Positions 33,288 through 42,058 of a DNA stretch of 64,000 bases are shown here, piece by piece. Where the stretch lies: the NCBI RefSeq assembly GCF_900699765.1, contig NZ_CAADHO010000006.1:103770-167769 (forward strand). Direction: 5' to 3'. A program made the position numbers and the translations under genes. Under the pieces are notes generated by a model that worked only from the letters and a program-made list of their open reading frames with translations, was not told where the DNA came from and searched no databases. Every line of letters begins with the position of its first letter. Positions within the stretch are counted from its first letter, which is position 1. The DNA comes from Desulfoluna butyratoxydans. GTDB taxonomy: Bacteria; Desulfobacterota; Desulfobacteria; Desulfobacterales; Desulfolunaceae.

Positions 33288-35132
33288 TTACGAGGCCTTC
33301 AGGCGGGGCTCTGCGTACATGGCCTCAATGGTGTCTGCATAGCGCTGCAGGATGATTTTTCGTTTGAGTTTGGAGGTGGGGGTGAGTTCTCCGGCGGCCT
33401 GGGTCAATTCAGCGGGCAGGAGGGTGAACCGCTTGATTTTTTCAACGCGTCCAAGGTGCCGGGTGTGGTGATCGATGCGTTCCCTGTAGAAGCCGATGAT
33501 CTCCGGGTGGGCCACAAGCTCTTTTCGGGAGAGGCCCTGGAGCCCCAGGATATCGGCAAGGGCGTCAAGCATGGGGAAGGAGGGGACCACAAGGGCCGAG
33601 ATGTAGGGCTTGCCGTCACCCACGGCCACGGCCTGTTCCACGTAGAGATCCTCTTTGATGGCGGTTTCGATGGTCTGGGGGGAGATGTTTTTGCCCCCGG
33701 CGGTGATGAGGATCTCTTTGATGCGGTCGGTGACCCGGATGTAGCCTTTGTCCGTGATTTCGCCGATGTCTCCGGTCTTGAACCAGTCGTCCCGGGTGAG
33801 GGCTTCCTTGGATGCCTCGGGGTTGTTCCAGTAGCCTTTCATGAGGGACGGGCTCTTGGCCTGGAGTTCTCCGCTTTCGGCAATGCGGACCTGCATGAGG
33901 GGGATGGGCTTGCCGCTGGTGCCGAAGCCGATGTCTTCCGGGGTGCAGACGCAGATGGGAAAGATCTCCGTCAGGCCGTAGCCCACCCCGAGGCGGATGC
34001 CTGCATTGACGAAGAACTGGTTGATTTCAGGGTTCAGGGCTGCTCCGCCCGCGTGGAAGAACTTGGCGCGTCCTCCCACCACGTCTCGGATTTTGGAGAG
34101 GACCAGGCGGTCTGCCAGGGCGTATTTCAGGTTGAGGAACCGGTCGGGCTGCCCCTTGGCGTTGATGAGCCGGTGGTATTCCCCACCAGTCCGTATGGCC
34201 CAGTGGAAGAGATTTTTTCTCAGGTTGGGGGCCTTTTGCACACCGTCCTGGATGGTGGCGTAGATTTTTTCCCAGACCCTGGGGACGCTCACCATGTAAT
34301 GGGGCCGCACCTCGGCAAAGAACTCTTTTACCTGGTGGGTGTCGTGGCAGTAGTGGTTTTCGGCCCCCCGGGAGAGCATGAACCAGGTCCAGCTTCTCTC
34401 GAAGACGTGGCTCAGGGGGAGAAATGCAAAGGAGACATCGGTGGGCTTTACGGGCATGGGGTACCCGGTGCCGTACAGGGAGGCGAGGATATTCTCGTGG
34501 GTGAGCATGGCTCCCTTGGGCGGGCCCGTGGTGCCGGAGGTGTAGATGAGGGTGTAGAGATCCGAGGCGGCGGCTTCTTCCAGGCGCTTTTCGAGCTCTT
34601 TTTGGGCATCTCCCTGTTTGCCAAGGGCGATAAACTCGGCAAGTGAAAAGCTTTGGGTGTTCTTTTTGAGTTGTACCGAATCAGAAAAAGCCACAATGAC
34701 GTCAAGGTCGTGGTTTTTCTTCTGCACTTCAAGGGCCTTGTCGTATTGTGTCTGGTCGTTGACAAAGAGGACTTTGATGCCTGCGTCTTCCGCGATGTAG
34801 GCGGTCTCATCCGCCGAGTTGGTGGGGTAGACAGGCACCGTTACCCCGCGAATGGAGAGGATCGCCAGGTCGGCCAGGGTCCAGGCCGCACGATTTTGTG
34901 AAAAAATTCCCACCCGGTCCCCCACCTTGACGCCGCAGGAGATCAGTGCCCTGGCCAGGCCATCTGCCATCTCGCCCATATCTTCCCAGGTCACCGAGAC
35001 CCAGGGGCCGTCGGCCCTGTCCTTCAAGGCCACTTTATTGCCGTATATGGGGATGCGCTTTCGGATCATTCGGGCGATGTGTTGCTCTTGCTGAAGGAAA
35101 GCCTGGAACTCCGCGGGATGGTTCGATGTCAT
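33288..35132 (-). CDS. Long-chain acyl-CoA synthetase (AMP-forming)
   Basis: A 614-residue adenylate-forming ligase. The P-loop is YTSGTTGPPKGAMLTH (about 195-210). The acyl-adenylate motif GYGLTE lies near 400, the ATP motif as DWFKTGDIG near 465, and the catalytic lysine region as KNISPQTIE near 500 with a C-terminal KLKRK. It activates fatty acids with ATP and CoA, feeding beta-oxidation or lipid synthesis. Length fits the FadD15/ FAA1-like class. The ATG at 35132 follows AAGAAGAGGCAG. It stands alone between repeats. Confidence 0.93.
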   Translation of the reverse strand: MTSNHPAEFQAFLQQEQHIARMIRKRIPIYGNKVALKDRADGPWVSVTWEDMGEMADGLARALISCGVKVGDRVGIFSQNRAAWTLADLAILSIRGVTVPVYPTNSADETAYIAEDAGIKVLFVNDQTQYDKALEVQKKNHDLDVIVAFSDSVQLKKNTQSFSLAEFIALGKQGDAQKELEKRLEEAAASDLYTLIYTSGTTGPPKGAMLTHENILASLYGTGYPMPVKPTDVSFAFLPLSHVFERSWTWFMLSRGAENHYCHDTHQVKEFFAEVRPHYMVSVPRVWEKIYATIQDGVQKAPNLRKNLFHWAIRTGGEYHRLINAKGQPDRFLNLKYALADRLVLSKIRDVVGGRAKFFHAGGAALNPEINQFFVNAGIRLGVGYGLTEIFPICVCTPEDIGFGTSGKPIPLMQVRIAESGELQAKSPSLMKGYWNNPEASKEALTRDDWFKTGDIGEITDKGYIRVTDRIKEILITAGGKNISPQTIETAIKEDLYVEQAVAVGDGKPYISALVVPSFPMLDALADILGLQGLSRKELVAHPEIIGFYRERIDHHTRHLGRVEKIKRFTLLPAELTQAAGELTPTSKLKRKIILQRYADTIEAMYAEPRLKAS

Positions 35133-35237
35133 GGGGCTGCCTCTTCTTTGATAAGTGATGTAATCATCGTTTCATTGGTAGAACATGATTATATCAAACA
35201 CGGGAAAGGATCAAGGCCCCGATAACTTCCAAGTGCA

Positions 35238-35254
35238 GGGGACAGGTTATTTTA
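35238..35254 (+). repeat. REP sequence upstream of RAYT
   Basis: GGGGACAGGTTATTTTA, a two- to three-mismatch copy of the 17-base REP, 117 bases before the RAYT start. It faces the inverted copy at 36338. Confidence 0.75.
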
Positions 35255-35370
35255 TTCTGGACTCACTGTGCTGGTGTGTGTAAAAGTTGTCGGAATGGTA
35301 ACACGCCATAATTCATTTCTATTTAATCTTGCTGTGTAAAAATTGTGAATGACCAGATAAGGAGAACGCG

Positions 35371-36279
35371 ATGCCACGGATTCCTCGTATGGTCGTAACG
35401 GACCCCGGCCAAAAGACCGCATACCATGTGATCAGCAGGACCGCGCTGGACGGGCTTCCCTTCAAACAGGTGGAGAAAGACGAACTGGTGCGAATCATCC
35501 AGCGTTATTCGGCGGTGTATGCCGTGGACGTCGTTGGGTACGCCATCATGGGGTCGCACTTTCATCTCCTCGTGGTGGTGACGCCCGGGGAGATGGTGCG
35601 GCGTTATCATCTTCTCTACGGTGAAGGCACCGGTTTCCCGGAAGCGCGATTGAGCGAATTCCGGGACCGGTTTTCCAGTCTGTCTGCGTACATCAAAGAC
35701 ATCAAGCAGACCTTTTCCACTTTTTACAACAAGCGGAAGAAGCGAAAAGGAACCCTGTGGGGCGAGCGGTTCAAAAGCGTCATCGTCCAGGAGGGAAATG
35801 CGCTGATCAATTGCCTGGCGTATATCGACTTGAACGCCGTGCGCGCAGGCATTGTAAACCGACCGGAAGCCTACAGGTGGTGCTCCATCGGGTACCGCAT
35901 CCAAACCGGAAATCGGGAGGGGTTTCTCTCATCAGAGCTGGGAACCCCTGAGTTCGGGGGCGCTGATCCTGCAACGCAGGTTGGGAGCTATCGCGAGTTT
36001 CTGTATCACATGGGGGCCATAGAAAAGAGAGGTAAGGCTAATATTTCACAGAAGATCCTTGGTAAAGAGACCTCCAAGGGCTTTAAGCTGCCTCAGGCGG
36101 CCCGTCTCATGTATAAGTCCCGGTATTTTACGGATTCGGGGATCATCGGTTCTCGTGCGTTCGTGGAAACAACGTACGGCCTTTTCAAGGGGCGTTATCA
36201 GACAAGGCGGGAGAAAATTCCTGAAGCCGTTGAAGGCATTGAGGGCCTGTTTTCTTTGAAGCGGCTTGCGGATACCTGA
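35371..36279 (+). mobile_element. REP-associated tyrosine transposase (RAYT, IS200-like Y1)
   Basis: A 302-residue single-strand transposase. The HUH-type metal motif is His63-Phe-His65 in GSHFHLL. Downstream QTFSTFYNKRKKRKGTLWGE RF fits the Y1/RAYT region; Tyr119 is a candidate nucleophile, though its alignment is uncertain. LAYIDLNAVRAGIVNRPEAYRWCS is typical of RAYTs. The C-terminal ~100 residues are an extension beyond the usual core. RAYTs process REP hairpins as single strands. The gene is bracketed by inverted REPs at 35238 and 36338, and more copies lie nearby, so it looks like a working RAYT with its substrates. GATAAGGAG precedes the ATG. Confidence 0.9.
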
Positions 36280-36337
36280 GTCACCCCTTGCCTCCTTGCC
36301 CATGAAGCCGCGTTCAATAAGATATCTGATGGCGTAG

Positions 36338-36354
36338 AAAAAGAACCTGTCCCC
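36338..36354 (-). repeat. REP sequence downstream of RAYT
   Basis: AAAAAGAACCTGTCCCC, the exact reverse complement of the tandem copies at 32888 and 32934. It lies 59 bases after the RAYT stop. Confidence 0.82.
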
Positions 36355-36374
36355 TGTGATCTAACCTCTTTGAC

Positions 36375-37775
36375 TCAGGGTTGGCGGAGGGGGATTCCCC
36401 ATTGCTTCATTCGTTTCCACACGGCGGTTCTGCTGACACCGAGCCGCCTTGCCGCCTCGGCCTTGTTCCAGTTGGTTTCATGGAGGCGGGCTGTCAGCAG
36501 TTCCCGGGTCAGGGGGCCGGAGGGGAGGGTGGGGGGCTCCACAATGGCAGCGCCTGGTCCGATGGGAGTACAGGTCTTTTCTCTGATTTCGAGGGGCAGG
36601 TGGTCCGGGAGGATGGTGCGGGCGTTGCACAGCACAAAGGCGTGTTCGATGGCGTTTTCCAGCTCTCGCACGTTGCCCGGCCAGTGGTGGTCCAGGAGCC
36701 TCTGCATGGCCGTGGGGGATATCTTCTGGATGTTTTTTTCCGTCTCTGTGTTTAACCAGTGACAGAAATGGCGCACCAGCAGGGGGATGTCGGTTTTTCT
36801 CTCCCGCAACGGGGGGACGCCGATGGGGAAGACCTTGAGGCGGTAGTAGAGGTCCTCCCTGAATTTTCCCTCTTTCACAAGGGCATACAGGTCCCGGTGG
36901 GTTGCCGTGATGACCCGGATGTCCAGCCTGCGCTGCCGGGACTCTCCGATGCGCTCGATGGTGCGTTCCTGAAGGACCCTGAGGAGCTTGACCTGTACCA
37001 GGGGACTCAGTTCGCCGATTTCGTCCAGAAACACCGTGCCGTGGTTTGCTTTCTCCAGGCGACCGACGCGGTCGGTGGAGGCTCCTGTAAAGGCTCCTTT
37101 GGCGTGACCGAAGAGCTCGCTCTCCAGAAGGGATTCCGAAAGGGCCGAGCAGTTGACGATGACAAAGGGGCCCCTGGCCCGCTCGGAGTTGTAGTGGATA
37201 GCCCCTGCCACCAGCTCTTTGCCGGTGCCGCTCTCCCCCTGGATCAGGATGGTGGCCTGGCTTGCCGCCGTGGCCTTGATGGCCATGAACACCGCCTGCA
37301 TGCAATCACTTTTTCCGATGATCCGGTCCAGCCGGTGGCGATCCCCAAGTCGGCGGGTGGCTTCCTCAAGGGTCGTCCGTGCCTTTTCCAGCTTTGTGAG
37401 ATCTGTGATGGCCTCCACGATCCCGATCACCTTTCCGTTTTCATCTTTGACTGCCGTGGCGTTTTTGATGGCCGGGATGTCGTGGCCGTCTTTGTGTTTG
37501 AGGAAACACTCGCGGGCACCGGTTATGTTTCCTTCCAGAATGCCGCAGCGGGTGGGGTCCCCGGTTCCCAGGACACCGAGACAATTGGAGATCTTCAGGG
37601 TCCGGCAGGTTTTGCCAAGGGCCTCAGCCGCCGAAAATCCGGTGATCTGCTCCATGGATTTGCTCCAGAAGGTGATGTGTCCGGTGATGTCCAGGGTGAA
37701 GACCCCGTCGGCGATGGTGTCGATGATCTGTTTCAGGGCCGGGTGGTCGTTCATTTCGCGGAGTAAGCTTTTCAC
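36375..37775 (-). CDS. Sigma-54 activator with cysteine-bearing PAS sensor
   Basis: A 466-residue enhancer-binding protein without a receiver. The N-terminal PAS domain (about 12-130) holds four cysteines at 57, 65, 77 and 90, spaced like PAS domains thought to bind metal or sense redox; ligand unknown. The AAA+ domain has [14 protein letters not shown] (sigma-54 contact) and [10 protein letters not shown] Fis-type HTH ends the chain ([20 protein letters not shown]). The GTG at 37775 has AGGAG eight bases upstream, while the ATG-led frame to 37826 has none. A GTTAACG site array and a consensus -24/-12 promoter lie on the divergent side, so it probably drives the flavodoxin operon. Confidence 0.92.
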   Translation of the reverse strand: MKSLLREMNDHPALKQIIDTIADGVFTLDITGHITFWSKSMEQITGFSAAEALGKTCRTLKISNCLGVLGTGDPTRCGILEGNITGARECFLKHKDGHDIPAIKNATAVKDENGKVIGIVEAITDLTKLEKARTTLEEATRRLGDRHRLDRIIGKSDCMQAVFMAIKATAASQATILIQGESGTGKELVAGAIHYNSERARGPFVIVNCSALSESLLESELFGHAKGAFTGASTDRVGRLEKANHGTVFLDEIGELSPLVQVKLLRVLQERTIERIGESRQRRLDIRVITATHRDLYALVKEGKFREDLYYRLKVFPIGVPPLRERKTDIPLLVRHFCHWLNTETEKNIQKISPTAMQRLLDHHWPGNVRELENAIEHAFVLCNARTILPDHLPLEIREKTCTPIGPGAAIVEPPTLPSGPLTRELLTARLHETNWNKAEAARRLGVSRTAVWKRMKQWGIPLRQP

Positions 37776-37857
37776 GTCAACGCTCCTGAATCTGTGAGAA
37801 ATGGAAAGGAAGCCGGGTTCTTCCATGTGGGGTTCCAGAGTGTCCGGTGGGCCGAAA

Positions 37858-37984
37858 CGTTAACTCGTATGGTACGCTTTGACATGGCTTCATGCAAGTA
37901 ATTCCATTTGTTTTGGTCGCTTTGGTGAAATCAGGTTAACGGTTGCTTGTGGTGGGTTAACGAAACGCGTGATGAAAGTTAACG
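37858..37984. promoter_or_regulatory. GTTAACG site array (upstream activating sequence)
   Basis: Four copies: CGTTAAC at 37858, GTTAACG at 37935, 37956 and 37978. The last three are 21 and 22 bases apart, two helical turns, so they face the same side. They lie between the activator gene and the sigma-54 promoter 250 bases on. Confidence 0.65.
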
Positions 37985-38058
37985 TAAACCTATGCCGTTC
38001 TCAGCACCCTTTCCATAGAAATGATTCTTCCTTGCAACGTTCTGTCCCGTATCATTTT

Positions 38059-38070
38059 AAACCTGTCCCC
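38059..38070 (-). repeat. REP sequence, short copy
   Basis: AAACCTGTCCCC: the core of the REP in minus orientation, pointing back toward the RAYT gene. Confidence 0.65.
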
Positions 38071-38201
38071 TAAAGAATCCTTCGACAAATAACCTCATAA
38101 CTATTCAGTGGTGTCGTTCAATGTGCTTTTATCACATGGTTTATGCGATGTGCTTTTAGGCGCGGTCGCCGACGTCTAGTCGGTTTGGATCGAGAGGATA
38201 C

Positions 38202-38215
38202 AAGAACCTGTCCCC
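38202..38215 (-). repeat. REP sequence
   Basis: AAGAACCTGTCCCC, minus orientation, 17 bases before the sigma-54 promoter. Confidence 0.75.
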
Positions 38216-38231
38216 TTTTGTTCATTTGCTG

Positions 38232-38247
38232 TGGCACATGGGTTGCA
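38232..38247 (+). promoter_or_regulatory. Consensus sigma-54 promoter for flavodoxin gene
   Basis: TGGCACATGGGTTGCA matches TGGCAC-N5-TTGCA at every fixed base, with GG and GC ten apart. The gene starts at 38337, about 80 bases past the expected transcription start. Confidence 0.85.
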
Positions 38248-38336
38248 ACGTGCAAAGGGCGTAAAGAGTCGGCCGTAAACCTTTCGGGGTGAGCGTGCTG
38301 TTGTCGCTTGGTTACGATGCAAAGGAGGCACTACTG

Positions 38337-38885
38337 ATGAAATCCCTTATCCTCTATGATTCCATGGGGGGCAACACCGCCCTCGTTGCCGAGACCATTG
38401 AAAAGGCCCTCGGGGCCCGTGCCATGGCCACTGACCTGGTCAAGGTGGACAAAGACCTTGATATCGACGTGTTTGATTACGACCTGGTCTTTATCGGGTC
38501 CCCTGTCATTGACTGGTTGCCCACAAAACCCCTGATGGATTTTGTGAAACGAAAAATGAAGGCCTATGCCAGGCAAGGCGTGGTCAAGCCTTCGTCTCCC
38601 CTGTTGCCCGGGAAATTCGGTGTCAGCTTCGGGACCTTTGCCGGGCCCCATATCGGTGAGAAGGAGGCCCTGCCCATGACCATGTGGCTTAACTCCTTTC
38701 TTGAGCACCTGGGTTACGCCGCCCTGGACCAGTGGCTTGTGGTGGGAAGGCACCACCACAACAAGGAGATCAACCTGAGCGGCCGCCTGGGCAACATCGA
38801 GGACCGGCCCAATGCCGCCGATCTGGCCGTTGTCGAGCACAAGGTGGGGGGCCTCGTGGACTCATTGAGCGCCTGGTGCGCATGA
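38337..38885 (+). CDS. Flavodoxin-like protein
   Basis: A 182-residue flavodoxin-fold protein. The N-terminal FMN phosphate loop reads YDSMGGNTALVAETI (residues 7-21), matching the T/S-x-T/G-x-N-T pattern. FDYDLVFIGSPVIDW (about 45-60) and FGTFAGPHIGEKEA fit the two ring-contacting loops. The C-terminus is longer than classical flavodoxins (about 150). It probably carries electrons in the cytoplasm. AGGAGG precedes the ATG. A sigma-54 promoter lies upstream; the methyltransferase gene follows 56 bases later. Confidence 0.85.
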   Translation: MKSLILYDSMGGNTALVAETIEKALGARAMATDLVKVDKDLDIDVFDYDLVFIGSPVIDWLPTKPLMDFVKRKMKAYARQGVVKPSSPLLPGKFGVSFGTFAGPHIGEKEALPMTMWLNSFLEHLGYAALDQWLVVGRHHHNKEINLSGRLGNIEDRPNAADLAVVEHKVGGLVDSLSAWCA

Positions 38886-38900
38886 ACAGGCAGGGGCATC

Positions 38901-38916
38901 AAAAGAGCCTGTCCCT
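38901..38916 (-). repeat. Degenerate REP sequence
   Basis: AAAAGAGCCTGTCCCT between the flavodoxin and methyltransferase genes. One core mismatch. Confidence 0.45.
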
Positions 38917-38941
38917 GCATAAAAAATGAAGGAGGACGACC

Positions 38942-39769
38942 GTGACAGCCATCAAATCAAAAACGCCAAGAGAGTACTGGGATGAGAAGGCCGGTTTTTT
39001 TGCCTCGGATGAGCGGAGGCAGCAACATCGGCGTATGACGGACCTCTATGAGACAAGCTGCTGGCGGTATATCGAACCGGTACTGCCCCCAAAGGAGGGC
39101 AGCCTCATTCTGGAGGCGGGGTGCGGCACAGGGCGGTGGGTCTATCACCTGGCCCCCATGGGGTACCGGATGGAGCTCCTGGATTTTTCAGCCGAGATGA
39201 TCCAGCACGCCGAAACCCATGTCACGCGCCAGGGGCTGGGCGGGCTTGTGCTCGGATATCACGTCCGGGACCTCTGCGACATGAGCGCCTTGCCGGACAA
39301 CGGCTACGACCTGGTCCTTGCCCTGGGCATGCCCCTGTCCCTGTGTAGCGACCCCGTAAAGGCCGCAGGGGAGATGTTCAGGATCGTCAGGCCGGGGGGG
39401 CATGTGGTGTGCGATGCCATGAACCGTCACCGAACGGCCCTGGACATGGCCCGGAAAAAGAACATGACTCAAATGTTCAATGCCTTGAACACTGGACGTG
39501 TGGTGGCAGATTCCGGGTTGACTCACCATTGCTTCAGCCCGGATGAGCTTGTCTCCCTCTTTGCCGATGAGGGGTTCGATGCCTGCCGGACCGCGGCCAT
39601 TACCCCGTTTTTCGATGTGCCTCCCTCCCGGGAGCAGGTGGCCATCCTGGACGATGACACCCTGTTTAATCAGGTGTCCAACATCTTTCAGGCCGTGTCG
39701 GAGGATCCCGGGGTCATGGCGGTGTCGAGCAGGCTCCTGATCGTGGGCCAGAAACAGGGCCCGGTGTGA
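38942..39769 (+). CDS. SAM-dependent methyltransferase (class I)
   Basis: A 275-residue methyltransferase. The SAM-binding motif I is ILEAGCGTGRWVYHL (about 55-69). LLDFSAEMI gives the acidic residue after strand 2, and DNGYDLVLALGMPLSL is motif IV. The methyl acceptor is unknown. A GTG start at 38942 follows AAGGAGG six bases upstream. It is probably in one operon with the flavodoxin gene and so under sigma-54 control, although a degenerate REP lies between them. Confidence 0.85.
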   Translation: MTAIKSKTPREYWDEKAGFFASDERRQQHRRMTDLYETSCWRYIEPVLPPKEGSLILEAGCGTGRWVYHLAPMGYRMELLDFSAEMIQHAETHVTRQGLGGLVLGYHVRDLCDMSALPDNGYDLVLALGMPLSLCSDPVKAAGEMFRIVRPGGHVVCDAMNRHRTALDMARKKNMTQMFNALNTGRVVADSGLTHHCFSPDELVSLFADEGFDACRTAAITPFFDVPPSREQVAILDDDTLFNQVSNIFQAVSEDPGVMAVSSRLLIVGQKQGPV

Positions 39770-39780
39770 GTATGCAGCAA

Positions 39781-39794
39781 GGGACAGGTTCATG
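39781..39794 (+). repeat. Degenerate REP sequence
   Basis: GGGACAGGTTCATG after the methyltransferase gene; the only copy right of the RAYT in plus orientation. Confidence 0.4.
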
Positions 39795-39956
39795 TATCAT
39801 TGCATGCTTTTTGTTGATCTGAGGAAAGAACTATGTTTCTTTGATCCTGCAGGTGGCAAGGGCGACACCTTTTCACCTGCCTGGATTCCATGCGTGTGGC
39901 AGCATGAAGGCAGCAGACGGCAACCCAATTGAGTCTTTAAAATGTAAGGAGTCCCA

Positions 39957-40511
39957 ATGCTCTACAAATTCGACGGAAAACAGCCCTCCGTGGGAAAAAA
40001 CACCTACGTCAGCGAGCTGGCCAGCGTCATCGGTGACGTGGTGATCGGCGACAATTGCTACATCGGTCACGGGGCCATTGTCAGGGGGGATTACGGCAGG
40101 ATTGAGATCGGAGACGGCACTGCCGTGGAAGAGGGGGTGATTATTCACGCTCCCCCCGGTGCGGTCAACCGCATTGGGATTCGCGTGACCCTGGGCCACA
40201 ACGCAGTGATTCACGGCAAGGCCATAGGGGACGGAGCCGTCATCGGCATGGGGGCTGTGCTGAGCATTCTTTCGGACGTGGGCACGGGTGCCATCGTTGC
40301 CGAAGGGGGCATCGTCAAGGCCAACCAGTGCATCCCGGACCATGTGGTTGCCGCAGGGAACCCGGCAAAGGTGATCCGCAAGGTGTCGGCCGATGACAAG
40401 GCCCTCTGGGACTTCGGCAAACAGATCTACATCGATCTCGCCCAAAAATACCTGGATGAAGGGATGGAGCCGGTGGTCCAGGGAGAAAACCCGTCTGCTT
40501 CAGTGGGCTAA
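39957..40511 (+). CDS. Gamma-class carbonic anhydrase family protein
   Basis: A 184-residue left-handed beta-helix protein. The zinc-ligand pattern is His64, His81 and His86 (VIIHA, LGHNAVIHG), with the 5-residue gap seen in archaeal Cam. RGDYG (43-47) and the hexapeptide turns (IGDVVIGDNCYIGHGAIV) are typical. It may hydrate CO2, but many PaaY/CaiE-like relatives have not been shown to. TAAGGAGTCCC precedes the ATG. A weak -24/-12-like sequence occurs upstream at 39897, not claimed as a promoter. Confidence 0.88.
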   Translation: MLYKFDGKQPSVGKNTYVSELASVIGDVVIGDNCYIGHGAIVRGDYGRIEIGDGTAVEEGVIIHAPPGAVNRIGIRVTLGHNAVIHGKAIGDGAVIGMGAVLSILSDVGTGAIVAEGGIVKANQCIPDHVVAAGNPAKVIRKVSADDKALWDFGKQIYIDLAQKYLDEGMEPVVQGENPSASVG

Positions 40512-40672
40512 CGGTGGACGGTATTCGCTGGGTAACAATTCAGCTTAGGGCTATGCCCCAAAATAATAATACATAACGATGCTGCATCTCAAATTCGTCA
40601 TGTGTATTTTATTCTTGGCATGGCCCTTAAAAACACTTCGGCGATCCGACGGAGGCACCTGATTCGTTGCCC

Positions 40673-41569
40673 TTACTTTTTGCCATCCTCTTTTACCTGC
40701 CAGTGCCCGTCGGAGTCTAAGCAGATCGTTCGGATGTTTGTCTCTTTTTTGCCGGACCTGGGCTTGAGGTCAAACCGAAGGTCGACACAGGAGGTCCCGT
40801 CTTCTTTAAAGGCCCGGACCAAAGAGACCTTGCCGCTGTTCTTTGATTTGCGGTTGGACCACTTAACCGATTGACGCTCCAGGTTTTGGAGCAGGTCGGT
40901 GGCGGCTTCCACCACTTTTTCCTCGTCCTCCGGGGTGATCCCACTGGCGGAAAACAGGGAGCCGGAGATGCTTTTGCCCGCATCTTTGAGGAGCCTGTAC
41001 GGAGAGGTGATGACCCCTTTGAAGACACCGGTGACGGCATCCTGGGAAGCCCTGCCGACGATGGTCTGGGCTTCGGCCACAATGGCCTCCACCCGGGTGA
41101 GGATTCCCGGGATGTCCTTGCGAACGGCCTCGGCCTCCTCAAGGGCTTTGTCGACCCGTGGCAGGACCTCATCCATCTGATCGGTGACGGTGTTCACGGT
41201 TTCGTAGATGAGGGGGAGCTGCTTTTCCAGCTCTGCGACCTGGGCCTGGATGGCATCAACCCTGGCCAGGATGGAGGGCAGCGCCTCACGGAGCTGCTCC
41301 ACCTCGGAGAGAATCGGCGGAATGGTCTCCCGGATTTTGCCCACTTCCGTGAGGATGGGGGGCACGGTCTCCCTGACCTTTCCCACCTCTGCCACAATGG
41401 GGGGGATCTCTTCGGTGATCAAAGGGATGGTGGCCACGATGTCGTCGACCCGGGTCAACACACCGGGCACTTCCCGGGCGACGCCCTGGATGCTGTACGC
41501 CAGCCAGGCCAGGGAACCCGCTAAAAGGGCAATGGACAGGGCCAGGGCGGCTGAGAAGATGTTTTTCAT
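40673..41569 (-). CDS. Membrane-anchored coiled-coil protein with 14-residue repeats
   Basis: A 298-residue protein of no family I recognise. Residues 5-28 form a signal anchor. Residues 55-110 are four tandem 14-residue repeats (IPPIVAEVGKVRET, VPPILTEVGKIRET, IPPILSEVEQLREA, LPSILARVDAIQAQ), followed by helical coiled-coil sequence to about 170. The C-terminal ~80 residues form a compact domain (VSLVRAFKEDGTSCVDLRF) resembling the small beta domain of surface-antigen-type lipoproteins. It is likely to span from inner membrane to periplasm. ATG 41569 follows AAGG; the longer frame to 42070 runs into repeats. Confidence 0.75.
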   Translation of the reverse strand: MKNIFSAALALSIALLAGSLAWLAYSIQGVAREVPGVLTRVDDIVATIPLITEEIPPIVAEVGKVRETVPPILTEVGKIRETIPPILSEVEQLREALPSILARVDAIQAQVAELEKQLPLIYETVNTVTDQMDEVLPRVDKALEEAEAVRKDIPGILTRVEAIVAEAQTIVGRASQDAVTGVFKGVITSPYRLLKDAGKSISGSLFSASGITPEDEEKVVEAATDLLQNLERQSVKWSNRKSKNSGKVSLVRAFKEDGTSCVDLRFDLKPRSGKKETNIRTICLDSDGHWQVKEDGKK

Positions 41570-41661
41570 GGGGAACCTTTTGGTTGGTTTTTCTGTTGCT
41601 ATTCGGCTTGCTTCGGGCGGGTCGCTTTTTAAAAAAAGCTCCGCAAAACCGTCCCAGTTGG

Positions 41662-41710
41662 ATCGTCTTCTTCTGCTCAGACCCAACAGGTCTGGGCGGC
41701 AGAAGACGAT
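41662..41710. repeat. Long imperfect hairpin
   Basis: ATCGTCTTCT pairs with AGAAGACGAT, and CAGACC pairs with GGTCTG around CAACA. It directly follows CGCTTTTTAAAAAAAGC of a family A arm. Confidence 0.6.
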
Positions 41711-41868
41711 GTATGGCCGATACGGTGAAAAGCAGTCGGTTTGCCGATAATGTTCGGCCATTCTGAGGCCTTCGCAAGGCCTGTTTGGCAAACGTTCGTG
41801 TCCCGCCGCAGCCCTTGGCGAAGGCGGATGAAACGTATGCCCCCCACCAGGGCCACCGGAGTTCTTTC

Positions 41869-42051
41869 GGCTAACGTCAAGCTCGTGCCAAGTGCCCTTT
41901 ATTGTGTTTCCAGAAAAATGAAATGGGCCTCTCTTGCAAATACGACTGCCGCATGTCACACACCACGCGAATGCCCCGAAAGCGGTTGCATGATGTCTGC
42001 CGTCGTGCATTCGCCATAGGGTTTCAAAGCGCCCCCACTTTGCCGCCGGAG
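41869..42051 (+). repeat. Family C repeat, copy 2 (~183 bp)
   Basis: GGCTAACGTCAAGC start, CATGTCACACACCACGCG and AATGCCCCGAAAGC middle, CATTCGCCATAGGGTTTCAA and GCCGCCGGAG end. Tandem with the next copy, period 190 bases. Confidence 0.82.
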
Positions 42052-42058
42052 TTATTCC

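Noticed and set aside
39897..39912. TGGCAGCATGAAGGCA as a sigma-54 promoter for the carbonic anhydrase-like gene
   Set aside because: Spacing is right but both the -24 (CAG for CAC) and -12 (AGGCA for TTGCA) are poor compared with 38232.
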